NCBI RefSeq assembly: GCF_017309185.1
Contig: NZ_JAEKJZ010000002.1
Span: forward strand, 434,001 to 498,000
Direction of reading: 5' to 3'
DNA: 64,000 nt
Origin: Roseibium aggregatum
GTDB lineage: Bacteria; Pseudomonadota; Alphaproteobacteria; Rhizobiales; Stappiaceae
Shown: positions 8,559 to 17,325 of the stretch, piece after piece
How positions within the stretch are numbered: position 1 is the stretch's first letter
How the letters are laid out: each line of letters begins with the position of its first letter
Position numbers and translations under genes: made by a program
The notes under the pieces: generated by a model
Seen by the model: only the letters and a program-made list of their open reading frames with translations
Database searches by the model: none
Told to the model about the DNA's origin: nothing

Positions 8559-9500
8559 TTATCCCTCTCCCCCCTCCTCCAGCGGCTCCTCCAGCCCCCT
8601 CGACAGGTCCGCGCTGCGGACGAGATCCAGAAACGCGGTCGCGGCCGGTGACAGTACGTGGCCGGCCCGCCAGATCACCCCGATCTGGCGCACCATTTCA
8701 GGAGCGCTCAGGCGGCGGTAGATCAGGCTGCCGGTTCGAAGCACCGGCAGGGTCAGCACCGGCAAGGCGGTAACGCCCAGGCCCTGGGACACGAATGCGC
8801 CGGCGGTGGCAAGATGGGCGACCTCGAAACGCGGCCGGAACAGCAGGTTCTGCTGTGAACAGGCCGCTTCGATCAGGTCGCGCACGCTGGTTCCCCGCGC
8901 CATGGCGACAAATGGCTGGCGGACGAGTTCTTCCCACGTGTAGCTGCGCGGCTCCGAAAGAGCACCTCCGGCGGCCCCCACGGCCACGAAACGGTCCGAC
9001 AGAAGATGGCGGAACGAAATCCTGTCCGATGTCTCCACAGCGCCTGCGGTGAACCCCAGATCCGCTTCCCCCTGCTCCACGCTGCGGATGACCTGATCCG
9101 ACAGGGCGTCGTTGATCTGCACGTCGATATCGGGATGCTCGGACAGGAAACGGGCGACGACGGAGGGCAACAGGCCTGCGGTGACGGACGGCAGGCCCGC
9201 GATGGTCAGCCGTCCCCGGTGCGCCGCCAGATAGGCGTCGAATTCCGCCCCCGCGTTGGCGGCGGTGTTCAACACGCGCTCCGCCAGCCGCAACAGGGTT
9301 TCGCCCTGCGGCGTGAGAGAGACATTACGTGTATCCCGGTTGAAAAGGCGCGTGCCCAGCCTTTCTTCCATCCGCGCGATCTGCCGGCTCAGCGCCGAGG
9401 CGGACAGGCCGATATCCTCGGCCACGGCGCGAAAGCCCGAACCGGAGGCGAGCGCACAGAACACGCGCAAATCATTCAAGTCGAATTTGTTGCGTTCCAT
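8559..9500 (-). CDS. LysR-family transcriptional regulator
   Basis: This 313-residue regulator has an N-terminal winged helix (residues 1-65: FDLNDLRVFCALASGSGFRA, then LSASALSRQIARMEERLGT) and a periplasmic-binding-like effector domain of about 220 residues. It is divergent from the TAXI-TRAP/AtuA operon and separated from it by 165 bases, the standard arrangement for a LysR protein controlling the neighbouring operon. An inverted repeat with a T-N11-A core overlaps its own start codon (9487-9507). The C-terminus ends in an acidic Gly/Glu tail that abuts the degraded gene. The effector is unknown, probably the imported compound or its CoA derivative. Confidence 0.92.
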   Translation of the reverse strand: MERNKFDLNDLRVFCALASGSGFRAVAEDIGLSASALSRQIARMEERLGTRLFNRDTRNVSLTPQGETLLRLAERVLNTAANAGAEFDAYLAAHRGRLTIAGLPSVTAGLLPSVVARFLSEHPDIDVQINDALSDQVIRSVEQGEADLGFTAGAVETSDRISFRHLLSDRFVAVGAAGGALSEPRSYTWEELVRQPFVAMARGTSVRDLIEAACSQQNLLFRPRFEVAHLATAGAFVSQGLGVTALPVLTLPVLRTGSLIYRRLSAPEMVRQIGVIWRAGHVLSPAATAFLDLVRSADLSRGLEEPLEEGGEG

Positions 9501-9537
9501 GCAACAATTATTTCCAATAAATCACTTCACGCAACAA
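9487..9537. promoter_or_regulatory. LysR operator candidate with extra half-site
   Basis: TTGTTGC (9487-9493) and GCAACAA (9501-9507) form a perfect 7-base inverted repeat with a 7-base centre; its inner TGC-N7-GCA fits the LysR T-N11-A box. A third copy, GCAACAA, lies at 9531-9537. The first repeat covers the LysR start codon at 9500-9498, which would suit autorepression, while the spare half-site lies toward the divergent TAXI gene. Confidence 0.65.
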
Positions 9538-9665
9538 AAGTCTTGCGACACTTTGCTTAAAGGCGGGAAAGCCTGTCCGGAGACCTGGGAAAAGGGGGTC
9601 ACCGGGAAAGGCATCCCCGTCCGGACATATCCGCCCGTCTTGCGGGCCTTTGGGAGGAGACATTC

Positions 9666-10631
9666 ATGCGACTTTCACATCTCGCGCTCGCGGGCGCTCT
9701 CGCGCTCGGTCTCGGCTTGCCGGCCTCGGCCCAGGAAAAGCTGCTGATCGGGTCCACTTCCGCCTCTTCGAGCCACTACGGTTATTTCGTCGCCGTCGCC
9801 AAGCTGGTGAACGAAAAGGCGGATGGCCTCGAAGCCTCGGTGGTCGAAACCGGCGCGACACTCGACAATCTCCGCCGTATCCAACGCGGCCAGATCGACC
9901 TCGGTCTTGTAACGACAAACGTCGCCCAGCACGCGGCCGCCGGCACCAACAAGTTCGAAGGCAAGCCGATGGATCTCGGCCTGCTTTGGGTTTACACCGG
10001 CGCCCCGCAAAACGTCATCGTCCGGGCGGATGCCGAAGTCGGCAGCCTTGAGGAACTGAAAGGCGTTCGTTTCAATCCCGGTATCAAGGGGTCGGCAACG
10101 GAAAGCACCACCGAGGCGGTATTCGACGCGCTCGGCCTCAGCGCCGATTACGTACGCGGGTCCACCACGGACGTCGTCGACATGATCAAGGACAATCGCG
10201 TTGCCGGCTATGTGAAATCGGGAGCCGGTCTGAAACTCGATGGGTCGACCCTCGATATCGCCACCTTCACCCCGATCAAGGTGCTCAGCCTGAGCGATGA
10301 GCAGAAGGCGAAGCTGGCGGAGACCATGCCGGATGTGTCGCTTGTGGATATCCCCGCCGGCGCGGCCGAAGGCATCCCCGCCTATTCGACCTGGAGTTTC
10401 GGCGTCGGCGTTGCCGCGGGACCGGAGCTCTCCGAGGAGGCCGCCTACAAGATCGTCAAGGCGATCATGGAGGATGACTCGGTTCAAGGCGCCGCCATGG
10501 CGTCCGTCAAGGGCGTCAACCTCGCTGACCTGACCCTGCAATATGCGACCATTCCGCTGCATCCGGGTGCCGCCAAATGGTATCGCGAGCAGGGAATTGA
10601 CATCCCCGCGCATCTCCAGCCGAAAAACTAA
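9666..10631 (+). CDS. TAXI-family TRAP transporter solute-binding protein
   Basis: This 321-residue periplasmic protein has a signal peptide (MRLSHLALAGALALGLG, cleavage near ASAQ). The mature part follows the TAXI pattern: LLIGSTSASSSHYGYFVAVA at the N-terminus, GATLDNLRRIQRGQIDLGLV, then a variable domain with FNPGIKGSATESTTEAVF. TAXI proteins deliver substrates (often carboxylates) to a fused TRAP permease, which follows 27 bases downstream. A GGGAGGAGA ribosome site precedes the ATG. It is the first gene of an operon with AtuA-type proteins and is opposite the LysR gene. The substrate is unknown; an isoprenoid-like or other branched carboxylate is suggested only by the AtuA neighbours. 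Confidence 0.93.
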   Translation: MRLSHLALAGALALGLGLPASAQEKLLIGSTSASSSHYGYFVAVAKLVNEKADGLEASVVETGATLDNLRRIQRGQIDLGLVTTNVAQHAAAGTNKFEGKPMDLGLLWVYTGAPQNVIVRADAEVGSLEELKGVRFNPGIKGSATESTTEAVFDALGLSADYVRGSTTDVVDMIKDNRVAGYVKSGAGLKLDGSTLDIATFTPIKVLSLSDEQKAKLAETMPDVSLVDIPAGAAEGIPAYSTWSFGVGVAAGPELSEEAAYKIVKAIMEDDSVQGAAMASVKGVNLADLTLQYATIPLHPGAAKWYREQGIDIPAHLQPKN

Positions 10632-10658
10632 GACCGGACCGGGGACAGGGGAAACGCC

Positions 10659-12524
10659 GTGCTGACGCGCATTCGTGACGGACTGGCTCTTCTGACGGGA
10701 GCCTTCGTCTTCTACACCGCGGCGACCGGGCCGTTCGAAAGCCTGATCCAGCGCGCGATTTTTCTGGCCCTGGTGGTCTGCCTCGGCCTTGCGGTCTACC
10801 CGCTCGGCCACGGCAGACGCTGGCGTCCCCTCGGGATCGCCATCGATCTCGCGGCCGCGGGTGTCACACTGGCGGCCTGCTGTTACATCGTCGTCAACTA
10901 CGACGAGATCATGACCAGCCTTCCCTGGGCGACCCGGCTTGACATGATCCTGACGGCCGGGCTTGTCCTGGCCGTACTGGAGGTCGGCCGGCGGGCGGTC
11001 GGGATCATCTTTCCCGCCCTGGTCATCGCCGGGCTCGCTTACGCGCTCCTCGGCGACCGTCTTCCCGGCGCGCTCGCCCACAGGGGCTTCGACCTGGCCT
11101 TCGTCACCGAAACCATCTTTCTGGGCGATCTCGGCATCTGGGGCATGCTGACCGGCGTTGCCGCGACCGTGATCGCCGCCTTCGTCCTCTTCGGCGCCTT
11201 GCTGCTTCACACCGGCGGCGGCCAAAGCTTCATGGACCTCGCCATGCGGCTCGGCGGTCGCCAGCCCGGCGGCGCGGCGAAGATCGCGACCATCGCCAGC
11301 GGCCTGTTCGGCATGATTTCAGGATCCGCAGTCGCGAATGTCGCGACGACGGGCAATTTCACCATTCCGATGATGAAACGGCTCGGCTATCCGCCCGCCT
11401 TTGCCGCCGCCGTTGAAGCCGTGGCCTCGACCGGCGGCCAGATCGCGCCCCCGATCATGGGCGCGGCCGCCTTCGTCATGGCGGAAATCCTCGGCGTTTC
11501 ATATGTCACGATCATCGCTGCCGCCGTGGTTCCGGCGCTTTTGTTCTATCTCTCTGTTTTCGTCACGGTTCACATCGTCTCGGTACGCAAGAACCTGAAA
11601 CTCGTGCCGGAAGACGAACTGCCCGCCTGGTCCACGATCCGGGCGCCGCGCCGGGTCCTCCCCATTCTCGCCGCCCTCGGTGGATTGGGGATCGGTGTTT
11701 TTCTCGGCCGCTCGGTTGCGACCGCCGCCTTCTACGGCATTGTCGGGCTGCTCATCGCGTTTGTCGCCACATCCGCGGGCAAGATGCCTCCTCGCCGCAT
11801 GATCGGGCTGATCCTCGAGGGGATAGGCGATGCCGGCAAAGGCATGGTGATCATCGGCGTACTGCTGGCCGGGGCGCAGATCCTCGTTTCTATGATCAAC
11901 CTCACCGGCATCGGCGTCACCTTGAGCTCCCTGATCGTCGCGCTTGCGGGCGATTCCGTGCCGCTCGTCGCCCTGATCGTCGGCGGTGTCTGCCTGATCA
12001 TGGGCATGGGGCTGCCGACGACGGCGGCCTATGTGCTGGTGGCGGCCGTTCTCGCTCCGGCCATGACGGCCGTGGGCATCGACCCGCTCGCCGCCCATCT
12101 CTTCGTGTTCTACTTCGCAACCATCTCCGTCATCACGCCACCCGTCTGCGTCGCGGTCTTCGTTGGCGCCGGCATCGCACAGACCAACTGGCTCCCGGCT
12201 GCCTTCGAGGCGGTACGCCTGGGAGCGGTCACCTATGTGGTGCCCTTCCTGCTCCTCATATATCCAGGCATGACCGGTCAGGGCGGCGTCATGGAATTCG
12301 CCAATGCGATCCTGTCCGGCCTGGTGCTCGTGATTGCCATCCCCTCCCTCCTGAGCGGCCAGAGGCTGTTCGCGATACGCTCTCTGGACATCCTTGTCCT
12401 TAGCGCCTGTATCGCGCTTGCCATCTGGCCCTTCCCCGCTGCTCCGCTCCTGGCCGGAGTGCTGCTCATGGCCACATGGCATCTCGGGAAACCGCGCCGC
12501 CTCGCACCCGGACAAGCCCAATGA
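10659..12524 (+). CDS. TRAP transporter permease, fused small and large subunits
   Basis: This 621-residue integral membrane protein fuses the small (DctQ-like, N-terminal about 130 residues) and large (DctM-like) TRAP subunits, as is usual for TAXI systems. Large-subunit signatures include SGSAVANVATTGNFTIPMM, AVEAVASTGGQIAPPIMGAA and GMGLPTTAAYVL. It uses the Na+ or proton gradient to move solute delivered by the TAXI protein. The start is GTG at 10659 after AGGGGAA. Its stop overlaps the start of the AtuA gene (ATGA), so transport and enzyme are translationally coupled. Confidence 0.94.
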   Translation: MLTRIRDGLALLTGAFVFYTAATGPFESLIQRAIFLALVVCLGLAVYPLGHGRRWRPLGIAIDLAAAGVTLAACCYIVVNYDEIMTSLPWATRLDMILTAGLVLAVLEVGRRAVGIIFPALVIAGLAYALLGDRLPGALAHRGFDLAFVTETIFLGDLGIWGMLTGVAATVIAAFVLFGALLLHTGGGQSFMDLAMRLGGRQPGGAAKIATIASGLFGMISGSAVANVATTGNFTIPMMKRLGYPPAFAAAVEAVASTGGQIAPPIMGAAAFVMAEILGVSYVTIIAAAVVPALLFYLSVFVTVHIVSVRKNLKLVPEDELPAWSTIRAPRRVLPILAALGGLGIGVFLGRSVATAAFYGIVGLLIAFVATSAGKMPPRRMIGLILEGIGDAGKGMVIIGVLLAGAQILVSMINLTGIGVTLSSLIVALAGDSVPLVALIVGGVCLIMGMGLPTTAAYVLVAAVLAPAMTAVGIDPLAAHLFVFYFATISVITPPVCVAVFVGAGIAQTNWLPAAFEAVRLGAVTYVVPFLLLIYPGMTGQGGVMEFANAILSGLVLVIAIPSLLSGQRLFAIRSLDILVLSACIALAIWPFPAAPLLAGVLLMATWHLGKPRRLAPGQAQ

Positions 12525-13858
12525 AGACACTGAGACTTGGCACCGGCGCCGGCTTTTCCGGCGACCGCATCGAGCCGGCGGTCGACCTCGCCGAGAGGGG
12601 CGATCTCGACTACCTTGTCTTCGAATGTCTTGCCGAGCGAACGATCGCGCTTGCCCAGCAGGCCCGACGTCTGGATCCGGGCGCGGGCTACGACCCCATG
12701 CTTGAGCCCCGCATGCGGGCGATCTTGCCGATCCAGACACGGCGCAGGTTCAAGATCATCTCCAACATGGGGGCGGCCAACCCTGTCGCAGCCGCGCTGA
12801 AAACCCTGGAAATCGCCCGGGACCTTGGCATCAGGGGACTTCGCATCGCCGCCGTCACAGGAGACGACATTCTGGCCGCGGTTTCCGGCACGGATTTCAC
12901 GGTCCTGGAAACCGGCGAAACCCTGCGCGCGTTCGAGAAGCCTTTCCTCTCCGCCAATGCCTATACGGGGGCCGCGCCGATCGTCGCCGCCCTTGAAGCC
13001 GGCGCCGATGTGATCCTGACCGGCCGCGCCTCCGATCCCGCCATGTTCCTTGCTCCGCTTATTCACGAGTTCGGCTGGCGGATGGACGATTGGGAAAAGC
13101 TCGGCCGGGGAACGCTGGTCGGGCACATGATGGAATGCGGCGGCCAGGTGACCGGAGGCTATTTCGCCGATCCCGGCTACAAGGACGTTCCCGATCTCGC
13201 CAATCTCGGCTTTCCCATCGCCGAGGTGGACGCGGACGGCAATTTCACCGTCACAAAGCTCCCCGGCACCGGCGGCAGGGTGAGCGAGGCCACCTGCAAG
13301 GAGCAATTGCTTTACGAGGTCCATGACCCGGCAGCCTACCTGCAGCCGGACGTGGTCGCGGATTTTTCCAACGTTCTGATCGCGCAGGAAGCCCCCGACC
13401 GGGTCCGCCTGCACGGCGCCACAGGCCATCCGAAAACCGGAATGCTCAAGGTCTCGCTCGGCTTTCTGGACGCTTATGTCGGCGAGGGACAGATTTCCTA
13501 TGCCGGGCCAGGCGCCGAAGCGCGCGGGCAGCTGGCGCTGGAAATCCTTCAGCAACGCCTCGCAACCGCGCAGCCCGCCCTTCGCGAGAGCCGGGGGGAA
13601 CTGATCGGCATCGACGCGATCCTTGGCGCCATGCAGCCCGATCGCAGGCCAGCGCGGGAAGTCCGGCTCAGGTTCGCCGCCAGGGCGGAGACGGCCGAAG
13701 CGGCCGGCCGCGTCGGCAACGAAGTCGAAAGCCTGTACCTGAACGGTCCGGCGGCCGGCGGCGGCGTCACCAAATCGGTCCGGGAAATCGTGGCCATCGT
13801 GTCAACGCTCATTCCCGAAAGCCTCATCGTGCCCGGTCTCGAAGTCCTGGAGAGTTAG
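12521..13858 (+). CDS. AtuA-family protein (acyclic terpene utilization type, DUF1446)
   Basis: This 445-residue protein starts at ATG 12521, which overlaps the permease stop by four bases. The N-terminus LRLGTGAGFSGDRIEPAVDL is the family signature; other conserved stretches are ISNMGAANPVAAA, VILTGRASDPAMFL and GTGGRVSEATCKEQLLYEV. AtuA of Pseudomonas belongs to the citronellol/geranyl-CoA pathway but its precise reaction is not settled, and family members occur in many other clusters. The small partner gene follows four bases downstream, and in many genomes the two are fused. A role in processing the compound imported by the TAXI-TRAP system is inferred from the operon. Confidence 0.9.
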   Translation: MKTLRLGTGAGFSGDRIEPAVDLAERGDLDYLVFECLAERTIALAQQARRLDPGAGYDPMLEPRMRAILPIQTRRRFKIISNMGAANPVAAALKTLEIARDLGIRGLRIAAVTGDDILAAVSGTDFTVLETGETLRAFEKPFLSANAYTGAAPIVAALEAGADVILTGRASDPAMFLAPLIHEFGWRMDDWEKLGRGTLVGHMMECGGQVTGGYFADPGYKDVPDLANLGFPIAEVDADGNFTVTKLPGTGGRVSEATCKEQLLYEVHDPAAYLQPDVVADFSNVLIAQEAPDRVRLHGATGHPKTGMLKVSLGFLDAYVGEGQISYAGPGAEARGQLALEILQQRLATAQPALRESRGELIGIDAILGAMQPDRRPAREVRLRFAARAETAEAAGRVGNEVESLYLNGPAAGGGVTKSVREIVAIVSTLIPESLIVPGLEVLES

Positions 13859-13862
13859 CCCC

Positions 13863-14180
13863 ATGCTGTTGCGCGACATCGCTCACTCCCGCACCGGGGA
13901 CAAGGGCAACATTTCCAACGTCTCCGTCATCGTTCACGACATGAAGGACTGGCCGCTCGTTCAGGAAAGACTGACGCCGGAGCGGTTGCGCGCGCATCTT
14001 TCCTGGCTTCCGGTCGAAAAGATCGAACGCTTCTCGCTCCCTCAACTCGGCGCCCTGAACTTCGTTCTTCACGGTGCGCTGAAGGGTGGCGTGACCCGCT
14101 CTCTGGCACTCGACGCCCACGGCAAATGCCTCAGTTCGGCGGTGCTTGAACTGGACTTGAACGCCCCCGCGTGCGATTGA
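13863..14180 (+). CDS. AtuA-associated small protein (ferredoxin-fold-like)
   Basis: This 105-residue protein begins LLRDIAHSRTGDKGNISNVS, the signature of the small domain that accompanies AtuA-family proteins, either fused at their C-terminus or as a separate gene as here. The end FVLHGALKGGVTRSLALDAH is also conserved. It starts four bases after the AtuA stop and is the last gene of the operon. It presumably forms a complex with AtuA; its biochemical role is not established. Confidence 0.88.
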   Translation: MLLRDIAHSRTGDKGNISNVSVIVHDMKDWPLVQERLTPERLRAHLSWLPVEKIERFSLPQLGALNFVLHGALKGGVTRSLALDAHGKCLSSAVLELDLNAPACD

Positions 14181-14261
14181 ACGGGAGTTTGAACCGCGCA
14201 CCGGCCCTTCGAGTGCGATAACCGCCTCATTTCCGGAGGCAGCCTTTTCCCGGACGCCGCC

Positions 14262-14996
14262 ATGCCGCATCTGTTTGTCAACCGGCCACGGGTCTACGAT
14301 CTGATCCGTCAGGACAAGGACCTGAAAAAGCAGTTCCGCTGGGAAACGATCAACGCCGTGTTCTACAAGCTGGGCGGGTTGATCTTCGTCATCGGCAGTA
14401 TTCTGTTCTACCCGTCCCTGTCGGCCTACCAGAACCTGGGCGCCTGGCTGTTCGTCGCCGGCTCGGCCCTCTATCTGACCGTGACGAGCCACGATCTGGT
14501 CGAATGCATTCGCTACCGGCGGATCACCACGGAAAAACTGACGGTCTGGGACCGGCTGGAACTCGGCGCGGCCCTCGCCTACACGGCCGGTACGATCCTG
14601 TTCGTCGCCGGCAGCATCCTGTTTCTGTCCTATGTCGACCGGGCACATCTCGGCGCCTGGTGTTTCGTGCTCGGCAGTCTGCTTTTCGTCGTCGGCGCGA
14701 CCGTCAACGTGCTTCAGATCGTCCAGGCGGAAAACATGGTCACCCTGCAGCTCATGAACCTGACCGCAATCACCTTCGTCACCGGCTCGGTCCTCTTCAC
14801 TGTCGCCTCCGTCCCCTATCTCTGGTCCCTGGCTGACCCCGCCGACGAAACCCGCCTCGATGCCTACCTCGCCTCCCAGTATGTCGCGGGCAGCCTCCTG
14901 TTTCTCCTGGGCGGCGTTTTCAATTACTGGCGGGCGTTCGTCTTTATCCGGGGCAAGGTAAAGCGCGCGGAACCGGTGCGGATGTCGCCAGGCTGA
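14262..14996 (+). CDS. YrhK-type integral membrane protein
   Basis: This 244-residue protein has about seven hydrophobic segments arranged as internal repeats. The motif GSILFYPSLSAYQNLGAWLF recurs in altered form as GSILFLSYVDRAHLGAWCFV and GSVLFTVASVPYLW, and each repeat is followed by a short polar loop. This matches the YrhK domain, a small membrane domain of unknown function. The short distance (81 bases) after the AtuA operon could allow readthrough, but the product does not look related. A GGAGG about 27 bases upstream is too far to fix the start. Function unknown. Confidence 0.8.
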   Translation: MPHLFVNRPRVYDLIRQDKDLKKQFRWETINAVFYKLGGLIFVIGSILFYPSLSAYQNLGAWLFVAGSALYLTVTSHDLVECIRYRRITTEKLTVWDRLELGAALAYTAGTILFVAGSILFLSYVDRAHLGAWCFVLGSLLFVVGATVNVLQIVQAENMVTLQLMNLTAITFVTGSVLFTVASVPYLWSLADPADETRLDAYLASQYVAGSLLFLLGGVFNYWRAFVFIRGKVKRAEPVRMSPG

Positions 14997-15076
14997 GCGT
15001 CGGAAATCCGAGTGAAACCCTCAGCCTTGTCCTGCAACAGGACCGGAAAAACGCCCCCCTTTGCAGACCCAAAGGC

Positions 15077-16051
15077 TCAGCCCTCACAGACCTCCGGATT
15101 GATCATGTTGATCGGCTTGCCGTCCGCATAGGCAACCACCTGGTCGAAAATGTCGGAAAACTGCAGCTCGAATTCATCCTCCGTGACGAAGCCGATGTGA
15201 GGCGTGGCGACCATATTGGGGTGATTGACCAGCGGATCCCCGGGATCGGTCACCGGCTCCTTGTCGAACACGTCGATCGCGGCAAAGCCCGGACGGCCCG
15301 CGTTGAGCCCTTCCAGGAGGGCGCCCTCCCGGATAAGTCCGGCACGCGAGGTATTGACGAAAATCGAACCCGGTTTCATCGCGGCAAGGTCATTCTCGGT
15401 CACGATGCCACGCGTTGTCGGCACGAGACGCAGATGCAGGCTGACAACATCGCACCCGGAGAAAAACGCCTCGCGGCTTTCCGCGACCGTCTCACCGTCC
15501 TGCCGCGCCCGTTCCCGCGAGGTCTCCGAGGCCCAATAGACGACCTTCATGCCCAAAGCCTTCGCGTAACCGGCGACGGCCCCGCCGATACGGCCATAGC
15601 CGTAAAGACCGAGCGTCCTCCCACGCAGCGTCTTGCCGACTCCCATCTGCCACGCTCCCTCCCTCAGGGAAGCCATCTGCGCCGGGATCTGTCTGGCGCT
15701 CGCCAGGATCAACGCGAGGGTATGTTCGGCGGCGGCATAGGACGGTGTGCCGGCATGCATATTTGAACACAGCAGCACGCCATTTGCCGTGCAGGCCTCC
15801 ATATCCACATGGGGATAGCCGCTGCGCTGGCTGATAAGTTTCAGTTTGGGCAACCGGTCCAGAAGCTCCTTGGTCACTTTCGTGCGCTCGCGGAACAACA
15901 CGACCGCGTCGAAGTCCTGGAGCCTTTCGACGAGCTCATCCGTACTCTCGGCTCGATCGTTGAAGACCGTGACCTCCTGGCCTTCAAGCTTCGAAAAACA
16001 CGGTAAGGTTCTCAGCGTATCGAAGTAATCGTCAAGTATCGCAAGTTTCAC
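15077..16051 (-). CDS. D-2-hydroxyacid dehydrogenase family protein
   Basis: This 324-residue NAD(P)-dependent oxidoreductase belongs to the phosphoglycerate/D-lactate dehydrogenase superfamily. The nucleotide fold has GLYGYGRIGGAVAGYAKALG. The catalytic set is visible: Arg in NTSRAGLI, Glu in DVFDKEP and His in TPHIGFVTEDE. The N-terminus MKLAILDDYFDTLRTLPCF is typical of a subgroup often found beside tricarboxylate-type transporters. It diverges from the DUF1932 dehydrogenase gene and the TctC/TctAB genes, sharing a 188-base control region with an inverted repeat. It probably interconverts a 2-oxoacid and its hydroxyacid in that pathway; the substrate is unknown. Confidence 0.9.
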   Translation of the reverse strand: MKLAILDDYFDTLRTLPCFSKLEGQEVTVFNDRAESTDELVERLQDFDAVVLFRERTKVTKELLDRLPKLKLISQRSGYPHVDMEACTANGVLLCSNMHAGTPSYAAAEHTLALILASARQIPAQMASLREGAWQMGVGKTLRGRTLGLYGYGRIGGAVAGYAKALGMKVVYWASETSRERARQDGETVAESREAFFSGCDVVSLHLRLVPTTRGIVTENDLAAMKPGSIFVNTSRAGLIREGALLEGLNAGRPGFAAIDVFDKEPVTDPGDPLVNHPNMVATPHIGFVTEDEFELQFSDIFDQVVAYADGKPINMINPEVCEG

Positions 16052-16085
16052 GCCTGCCCTCCCCGGTTCTGGCGTTTTTCTCTTC

Positions 16086-16119
16086 TGATTTGCCGAAGGC
16101 TAATGACCTCAGCAAATCA
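16086..16119. promoter_or_regulatory. Inverted repeat in divergent promoter region
   Basis: TGATTTGC (16086-16093) and GCAAATCA (16112-16119) are perfect 8-base arms separated by 18 bases. They lie between the divergent hydroxyacid dehydrogenase (start 16051) and DUF1932 dehydrogenase (start 16240) genes. The site could bind a regulator such as the LysR protein at 23281-24174, but nothing in the sequence proves this. Confidence 0.4.
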
Positions 16120-16239
16120 AAGCTATTCAATATTGGTTCGCGCCTATTGATTTTGCGTCCATCACGCTCCTCGACCCAGACAGGCCGGCCTTTTGCTTCC
16201 TATAAACGGACGGGTTCGGAGTGTTCCAGGGGGGAGAAA

Positions 16240-17127
16240 ATGAGCGAAAAAATCACATTCATCGGCTTCGGCGAAGCGGCCAGCGCGATTGTGAGCGGTT
16301 GGGGACCATCACGCCACGAGGTCTTTACCTACGACATCAAGCTGGACGATCCTTCGACGCGCGGCGAAATTGTAGACCGGTGTTCGAAATTCGGCGTCTG
16401 GCCTTGCGATACCCCTCAAGAGGCTCTCCAAGACGCGGATCTGGTTTTATCCACCGTCACTGCGGATCAGGCCACCGAGGCCGCGCGCGCAGCATCACCA
16501 TTCCTGAAGGCGGGCCAGGTGTGGCTGGATCTCAATTCCTGCGCGCCCTCCTCCAAGGTGAAATCCGCCGGTCTGATCGAAGCCGCAGGAGGACAGTATG
16601 TCGATGTGGCGGTCATGGCGCCTGTCTATCCCAAACTGAACAGGGTGCCTTTGCTGGTCGCCGGACCGCATGCCGATGAGATCGCTCCCCGGCTCGCCGG
16701 ACTTCCCATGTCGCCCCGCGTCGTTCCGGGCGACATCGGCGCCGCGTCTTCCATCAAGATGATCAGGTCAATCATGGTGAAGGGGCTCGAGGCGCTGACG
16801 GCCGAGTGCACGCTCGCCGCCGTTGCCGCCGGTGTGCAGGATGAGGTTTTCGCCTCCCTCCTGAAAAGTCATCCCGGTACCGACTGGCCCGCGCAAACGT
16901 TCTACAATTTCGAGCGCTCCATGGTGCATGGCGCCCGGCGCGCCGCCGAGATGGAAGAAGTCGCCAGGACGCTTCAGGACCTTGGCTTGCCGTCGGATAT
17001 GGTCACGTCAACCGTCAAATGGCAGCGCAAGCTCGCCGCAGCCGACGTTCCCGCCCCTGAAAACGCCAGACAGATAAATCCGGAAACGATCGCGCATGCC
17101 TTGCTGCCACACATTCGGTCGAGCTGA
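16240..17127 (+). CDS. NAD(P)-dependent oxidoreductase, DUF1932 type (6-phosphogluconate dehydrogenase-like)
   Basis: This 295-residue protein starts at ATG 16240 behind GGGGGGAG; a longer frame upstream lacks a site. The Rossmann start is KITFIGFGEAASAIVSGWG. LVLSTVTADQATEAARAA and LDLNSCAPSSKVKSA correspond to the beta-hydroxyacid dehydrogenase core, and IGAASSIKMIRSIMVKGLEA contains the catalytic-Lys helix. The C-terminal DUF1932 domain has FYNFERSMVHGARRAAEM. Relatives act on 3-hydroxyacids such as L-threonate or related compounds. It is followed 199 bases later by the TctC gene and probably works on the compound that system imports. Confidence 0.87.
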   Translation: MSEKITFIGFGEAASAIVSGWGPSRHEVFTYDIKLDDPSTRGEIVDRCSKFGVWPCDTPQEALQDADLVLSTVTADQATEAARAASPFLKAGQVWLDLNSCAPSSKVKSAGLIEAAGGQYVDVAVMAPVYPKLNRVPLLVAGPHADEIAPRLAGLPMSPRVVPGDIGAASSIKMIRSIMVKGLEALTAECTLAAVAAGVQDEVFASLLKSHPGTDWPAQTFYNFERSMVHGARRAAEMEEVARTLQDLGLPSDMVTSTVKWQRKLAAADVPAPENARQINPETIAHALLPHIRSS

Positions 17128-17325
17128 TACCGAGGCTTGATGTTCTGCTGCGAATGCCGGGAGGTGTTTCAGTGATGCAGGAAATTCATCAATCGTTCCG
17201 ATAAACGAATTTGTCTAAGTATTTTCCCTATGCCAGCCTGAGGATCCAAGCGCTTTTCCCTGTCTGAACCGAAAAAATTTCCGGGCGGACAAGGAAGCAC
17301 TGAAGCATGACTCTGGGAGGAAATC

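Noticed and set aside
9675-11225. Minus-strand frame of 516 codons
   Set aside because: Antisense to the TAXI protein and permease, both clearly real.
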